From Syntrophopropionicum sp964397525 (lineage in GTDB: Bacteria; Bacillota; Desulfotomaculia; Desulfotomaculales; Pelotomaculaceae): a stretch of DNA of 8,501 nt. How positions within the stretch are numbered: the stretch's first letter is position 1; every line of letters starts with the position of its first letter. Position numbers and translations under genes: made by a program. The notes under the pieces are model-generated. The model was not told where the DNA came from. It worked only from the letters and a program-made list of their open reading frames with translations, and made no database searches. The DNA lies in contig CAYNIY010000064.1 in NCBI GenBank assembly GCA_964397525.1, positions 1-8,501 on the forward strand, in the 5' to 3' direction. Below, piece by piece: positions 5,946 to 8,501 of this stretch.

Positions 5946-6743
5946 TTGCTGAGCAAAAACAACCCCAGGGTAAAATATTTGCGTCGCCTGGCAAACCACC
6001 GGTTCAGAGACAAGGAAAAAAGATTTTTGGTTGAAGGGATCCGTTTTGTGGAAGAAGCCATCACCTCGGCGTGGCCGGTGGAAATGCTGGTTTACAGTAA
6101 AGAAATCATGGATAGCCCGCGCGCGGAACAGCTTCTGAAAACCGCCGCCGCCGGTAATGTCAGCCTGCTGGAAATGGAGGAGAAAGAGTTCGGCGAGCTG
6201 GCGGAGACAACCACCCCGCAGGGGGTAATAGCTGTGGCGGCGCAGCGCGGGCAGCAGTTGGAGGACTTGGAGATAAAGGACGGGCCAGCCTTGCTGGTGC
6301 TGGTTGATGGCGTGCAGGACCCCGGAAACCTTGGCACAATAGTGCGGTCAGCGGATGCCGCCGGCGCCGGCGGGGTGATCCTGCTGAAAGGGACGGCTGA
6401 TATCTATAATCCCAAAGCACTGCGGGCGACAATGGGTTCAATTTTTCACCTGCCGGTGATTCAGGGTGTTTCTGTTCAGGACGTTATGTCTTATCTGAAG
6501 CAGAGGGGGATTAAAACTGTGGCCGGTGATCCCCGCAGCAGCAGGGTGATTTTTGAAGTTGATTTAAAAGTTCCGTGTGCTCTTGTCGCCGGCAGTGAAG
6601 CCGGAGGGGTAAATAAAAGCCTTAAAGAAAAGGTGGATGAGACAGCGCGCATCCCAATGCCAGGCCGGGCAGAATCACTGAATGTGGCAATTTCTGCCAG
6701 CATTATGCTGTACGAGGCCCTGAGACAGCGCGGCACAAGGTGA
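5946..6743 (+). CDS. TrmH/SpoU-family RNA 2'-O-methyltransferase
   Basis: The product is 265 residues and probably transfers a methyl group from S-adenosylmethionine to a ribose 2'-hydroxyl in rRNA or tRNA. An N-terminal substrate-binding domain begins around NNPRVKYLRRLA and includes RFLVEGIRFVEEA (26-38). The C-terminal knotted SPOUT domain has all three motifs. Motif 1 is DPGNLGTIVRSADAAG at 125-140, with N128 and R134. Motif 2 is LVAGSEAGGVN at 213-223, with E218. Motif 3 is IPMPGRAESLNVAISASI at 236-253, with S244 and N246. The start is TTG 5946, preceded by GGGGAG. Its place between rplT and pheS matches the ysgA-type gene of Bacillus. The exact RNA target is not readable from sequence, and rlmB- or trmH-type names would be overcalls. 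Confidence 0.92.
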   Translation: MLSKNNPRVKYLRRLANHRFRDKEKRFLVEGIRFVEEAITSAWPVEMLVYSKEIMDSPRAEQLLKTAAAGNVSLLEMEEKEFGELAETTTPQGVIAVAAQRGQQLEDLEIKDGPALLVLVDGVQDPGNLGTIVRSADAAGAGGVILLKGTADIYNPKALRATMGSIFHLPVIQGVSVQDVMSYLKQRGIKTVAGDPRSSRVIFEVDLKVPCALVAGSEAGGVNKSLKEKVDETARIPMPGRAESLNVAISASIMLYEALRQRGTR

Positions 6744-6802
6744 CACTCTGGCTCCAATAACCTCTTAACGCATGGGATCAGTACTTTTTTCTGTAAACTT
6801 CC

Positions 6803-6831
6803 TTGTCATCAAAATATGCTTGTGATATAAT
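6803..6831 (+). promoter_or_regulatory. Strong promoter upstream of the YqzL-like gene
   Basis: TTGTCA (6803-6808), 17 bases, then TATAAT (6826-6831) preceded by TGA, which is an extended -10. Initiation near 6838 gives a 40-base leader to ATG 6878. Read-through from here could also feed the pheS T-box. Confidence 0.85.
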
Positions 6832-6877
6832 CAAAACCGAAAAGGCTCCCAAAAAATTGAGGAAAGGCTGTGGTTAA

Positions 6878-6970
6878 ATGTCATTAACCGCCGAATTTTT
6901 TTGGAGGCTGTTTGAAACAACAGGTTCTATCCGGGCGTACATATTATACAGGAGGCTCGCTGTACACTAG
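6878..6970 (+). CDS. Small YqzL-like protein, 30 residues
   Basis: A 30-codon gene runs from ATG 6878 to TAG 6970. The product starts MSLTAEFFWRLFETTG and continues SIRAYILYRRLAVH. The pattern W-x-x-F-x-x-TG-x-I-x-x-Y-x-L fits the YqzL-like family of very short Firmicute proteins of unknown function. In Bacillus, yqzL lies near era and recO, so its place here beside pheS differs. A strong promoter 47 bases upstream and a modest ribosome site AAAGG (6863-6867, ten bases of spacing) support expression. The ATG lies in the six-base loop of a small hairpin, GGTTAA (6872-6877) with TTAACC (6884-6889). The family call comes from memory of the pattern. That the gene is real is supported by its promoter and its family-like sequence. 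Confidence 0.75.
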   Translation: MSLTAEFFWRLFETTGSIRAYILYRRLAVH

Positions 6971-7052
6971 TTATAGATTTAATGTTTAATGTCTATACAT
7001 AATGTTACCTGAATAATTTGAAGGCAGAAAAATTTAATAGATCAAGTACAAT

Positions 7053-7330
7053 AGCGATGAAGGGGAAGAGTAGTTGGTTGGCGTTCCGCAGGGAAGGGGG
7101 GTCGTTAGACTGGAAGCCCTCCTGGGATTGGGACCTTCGAAGTTCGCCCCGGAGCTGCAGCTGAACGTTATAACCAGTAGGCGTCGCCGGATCTTCTGCC
7201 GTTATCAGGAAGACAGTTGAGGCTTTAATAGCTCATTGGTTCAAAGGTTTATACTTATCAGAGTATAAACTAGAGGGTGGTACCGCGGAAATAATAAATC
7301 CGTCCCTGTAGAGGGGCGGTTTTTTATTGT
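7053..7330 (+). ncRNA. T-box riboswitch (phenylalanine) controlling pheS
   Basis: The leader senses uncharged tRNA-Phe. Stem I starts around GCGATGAAGGGGAAGAGTAG. The likely specifier is TTC at 7143-7145, within GAAGTTCGCCCC; a second TTC at 7136-7138 is less well placed. Stem III is a perfect nine-pair hairpin, GTTTATACT (7247-7255) with AGTATAAAC (7262-7270). The T-box bulge TGGTACC (7278-7284) is framed by AGGG pairing with CCCT (7304-7307) and by GCGGA pairing with TCCGT (7299-7303). UGGU predicts an A discriminator, as in standard tRNA-Phe. The transcript start is uncertain. TACAAT at 7047-7052 is a fair -10, but it has no good -35 and would start inside stem I, so the 5' boundary given is approximate. 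Confidence 0.93.
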
Positions 7331-7335
7331 TTTTA
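7300..7335 (+). terminator. T-box attenuator terminator upstream of pheS
   Basis: CCGTCCCT (7300-7307) pairs with AGGGGCGG (7312-7319), including one G-U pair, around the loop GTAG. The stem is followed by TTTTTTATTGTTTTT. Its left arm is shared with the antiterminator. Confidence 0.92.
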
Positions 7336-7366
7336 AATTGTTAAAAAATACCCGGGAGGTTACTAC

Positions 7367-8389
7367 ATGAAAGACAGGTTGCAAAAACTGGGTGAAGAGG
7401 CCTGCAGTGAAATGGCTACGGCAGGAGACCTGGAAGAACTGAATGAGATCAGGGTCAGGCTTCTCGGCAAGAAGGGTGAGCTTACCCAGATCCTGCGGGG
7501 TATGGGGAGCCTGAGCGCCGAAGAGAGGCCCCGTATCGGCCAGGTGGCAAACGAGGTGAGGGCTGTCATTGAAGAAGCTCTGGCAGTAAGGTCGACAGTT
7601 TTGAAAGATATGGTCAAAGCGCAGAAACTGCGCAGCGAGAGTATAGATGTAACGCTGCCCGGCACACCAAGGCAGCGGGGCGGCAGGCACCCCCTGAACG
7701 TGGTGCTGGAAGAAATCCAGGAGATATTCCTTGGTTTGGGGTACAGCATTGCAGAAGGGCCGGAAATAGAAACCGACTATTACAATTTTGAAGCGCTGAA
7801 CCTGCCCAAGGATCACCCTGCGCGGGATATGCAGGACACTTTTTTCATCAGCAGCGAGATATTGCTGAGGACACAAACCTCGCCGGTCCAGGTGCGGACG
7901 ATGGAAAAAACCGCACCGGCGCTCCCGGTTAAAATTATAGCGCCTGGCAAAGTATACAGGCGTGATGATGACGCCACACATTCGCCGATGTTCAACCAGG
8001 TGGAAGGGCTGGCTGTGGACCGGCGGATTACTTTCAGCGACCTGAAAGGCACCCTGGATCTGTTTGCCAGGGAGATGTTCGGAGTGAAAACCAAAACCCG
8101 CTTCCGCCCCAGCTATTTCCCATTTACAGAGCCCAGCGCGGAAGTGGATGTCTCCTGCGTGATATGCGGCAGCAGGGGGTGCAGGGTTTGCTCTCATACC
8201 GGCTGGCTGGAAATACTCGGCTCCGGTATGGTGCACCCCAGGGTGCTAGAGGTTTCGGGGTATAACCCCGAGGAGGTGACCGGCTTTGCCTTTGGCATGG
8301 GGATTGAGCGGATAGCCATGTTGAAATACGGTATTGATGATATGCGACTTTTGTTTGAAAATGACCTGCGCTTCCTGCAGCAGTTTTAA
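7367..8389 (+). CDS. pheS: Phenylalanyl-tRNA synthetase alpha subunit
   Basis: This is the catalytic subunit of the alpha2-beta2 enzyme that charges tRNA-Phe. It is 340 residues, the normal bacterial length. An N-terminal coiled-coil tRNA-binding arm spans about 1-90. The class II core follows, starting at HPLNVVLEEIQEIFLGLGY. Motif 2 lies around GKVYRRDDDATHSPMFNQVE (194-213). The phenylalanine pocket is FRPSYFPFTEPSAEVDVSC (246-264). Motif 3 is GFAFGMGIERIAMLKYGIDD (306-325). Four cysteines (264, 267, 272, 275) are arranged as two CxxC pairs before GWLEILGSGMVHPRVL; similar pairs occur in other Gram-positive PheS proteins. ATG 7367 has GGGAGGT (7354-7360) six bases upstream. The T-box leader controls it. 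The beta-subunit gene pheT, normally almost contiguous, does not begin in the remaining 112 bases in any recognisable form. Confidence 0.98.
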   Translation: MKDRLQKLGEEACSEMATAGDLEELNEIRVRLLGKKGELTQILRGMGSLSAEERPRIGQVANEVRAVIEEALAVRSTVLKDMVKAQKLRSESIDVTLPGTPRQRGGRHPLNVVLEEIQEIFLGLGYSIAEGPEIETDYYNFEALNLPKDHPARDMQDTFFISSEILLRTQTSPVQVRTMEKTAPALPVKIIAPGKVYRRDDDATHSPMFNQVEGLAVDRRITFSDLKGTLDLFAREMFGVKTKTRFRPSYFPFTEPSAEVDVSCVICGSRGCRVCSHTGWLEILGSGMVHPRVLEVSGYNPEEVTGFAFGMGIERIAMLKYGIDDMRLLFENDLRFLQQF

Positions 8390-8391
8390 AT

Positions 8392-8419
8392 GAGACGTGG
8401 GACGTGGGATGTGAGAAAT
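8392..8419 (+). repeat. Degenerate heptad tandem repeat after pheS
   Basis: Three adjacent seven-base units, GAGACGT, GGGACGT and GGGATGT, are followed by a decayed fourth, GAGAAAT, starting three bases after the pheS stop. The shared pattern is GRGAYGT. It is not in a multiple of a codon-based design and is probably non-coding. Confidence 0.75.
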
Positions 8420-8447
8420 TATGTGGCTTCAGCGGAATAAAAGATTT

Positions 8448-8465
8448 GGTCGGATAAATCCGACC
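8448..8465 (+). repeat. Perfect short inverted repeat in the pheS-downstream spacer
   Basis: GGTCGGA (8448-8454) pairs with TCCGACC (8459-8465) around TAAA; the symmetry extends one more pair to leave AA at the centre. No T-tract follows, so it is not an ordinary intrinsic terminator. It could be a protein-binding site, an RNA-processing hairpin or the edge of a small element. Confidence 0.65.
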
Positions 8466-8501
8466 CTCGTATATACTAGTGACAAAACTCAAAACAATAT
8501 G

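Noticed and set aside
7241..8236. 331-codon minus-strand frame across the pheS region
   Set aside because: It is a shadow of pheS and its T-box leader. The composition is rich in H, P and F with no domain pattern, and both overlapped features are certain.
8421..8501. Plus-strand frame from ATG 8421 open to the window end (27 codons)
   Set aside because: Only a weak upstream GTGAG is present, the frame crosses the hairpin, and its residues do not resemble the PheT N-terminus or anything I recognise. It is too short to call.

Overview
The window looks like an ordinary chromosomal stretch from a Gram-positive, endospore-type Firmicute, probably a Clostridia member of the Desulfotomaculum/Pelotomaculum (Peptococcaceae-like) group. 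That placement is inference. It rests on strong Shine-Dalgarno sites, frequent TTG starts, T-box control of aminoacyl-tRNA synthetases, the infC-rpmI-rplT operon followed by a TrmH-type methyltransferase and pheS, and moderate GC with AT-rich intergenic regions. I see no transposase, phage gene or CRISPR array.

Layout. Positions 1-159 hold the 3' end of a gene whose product resembles a copper-amine-oxidase-N-type stalk domain. A tRNA-Val(GAC) gene with its own promoter and a bidirectional terminator follows (203-354). A small orphan gene lies on the minus strand (398-730) with an extended -10 promoter. A BaiN/HI0933-type flavoprotein gene is at 914-2140. A consensus promoter then drives a threonine T-box leader and thrS (2153-4408). 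Next come a second strong promoter, an L20-type leader with terminator, and the infC-rpmI-rplT operon (4496-5811). This operon ends in two successive hairpins. A TrmH/SpoU-family RNA methyltransferase follows (5946-6743), then a 30-codon YqzL-like gene with its own strong promoter (6803-6970). A phenylalanine T-box leader and pheS (about 7053-8389) come last. The final 112 bases contain heptad repeats and a perfect hairpin where pheT would normally begin.

How the parts work together. Nearly everything from 2150 onward serves translation: charging of tRNA-Thr and tRNA-Phe, initiation factor 3, two large-subunit ribosomal proteins and an RNA 2'-O-methyltransferase. Three separate RNA-based attenuators are visible. 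Two sense uncharged tRNA, and one is the presumed L20 autoregulatory leader. infC adds a fourth layer, because its best-placed start codon is the rare AUC, which IF3 itself would be expected to discriminate against.

I did not find a convincing new multi-gene system. The points most worth checking are the AUC start of infC, the tiny YqzL-like gene beside the pheS leader, the interruption between pheS and the expected pheT, the long inverted repeat after rplT, and the orphan minus-strand gene.
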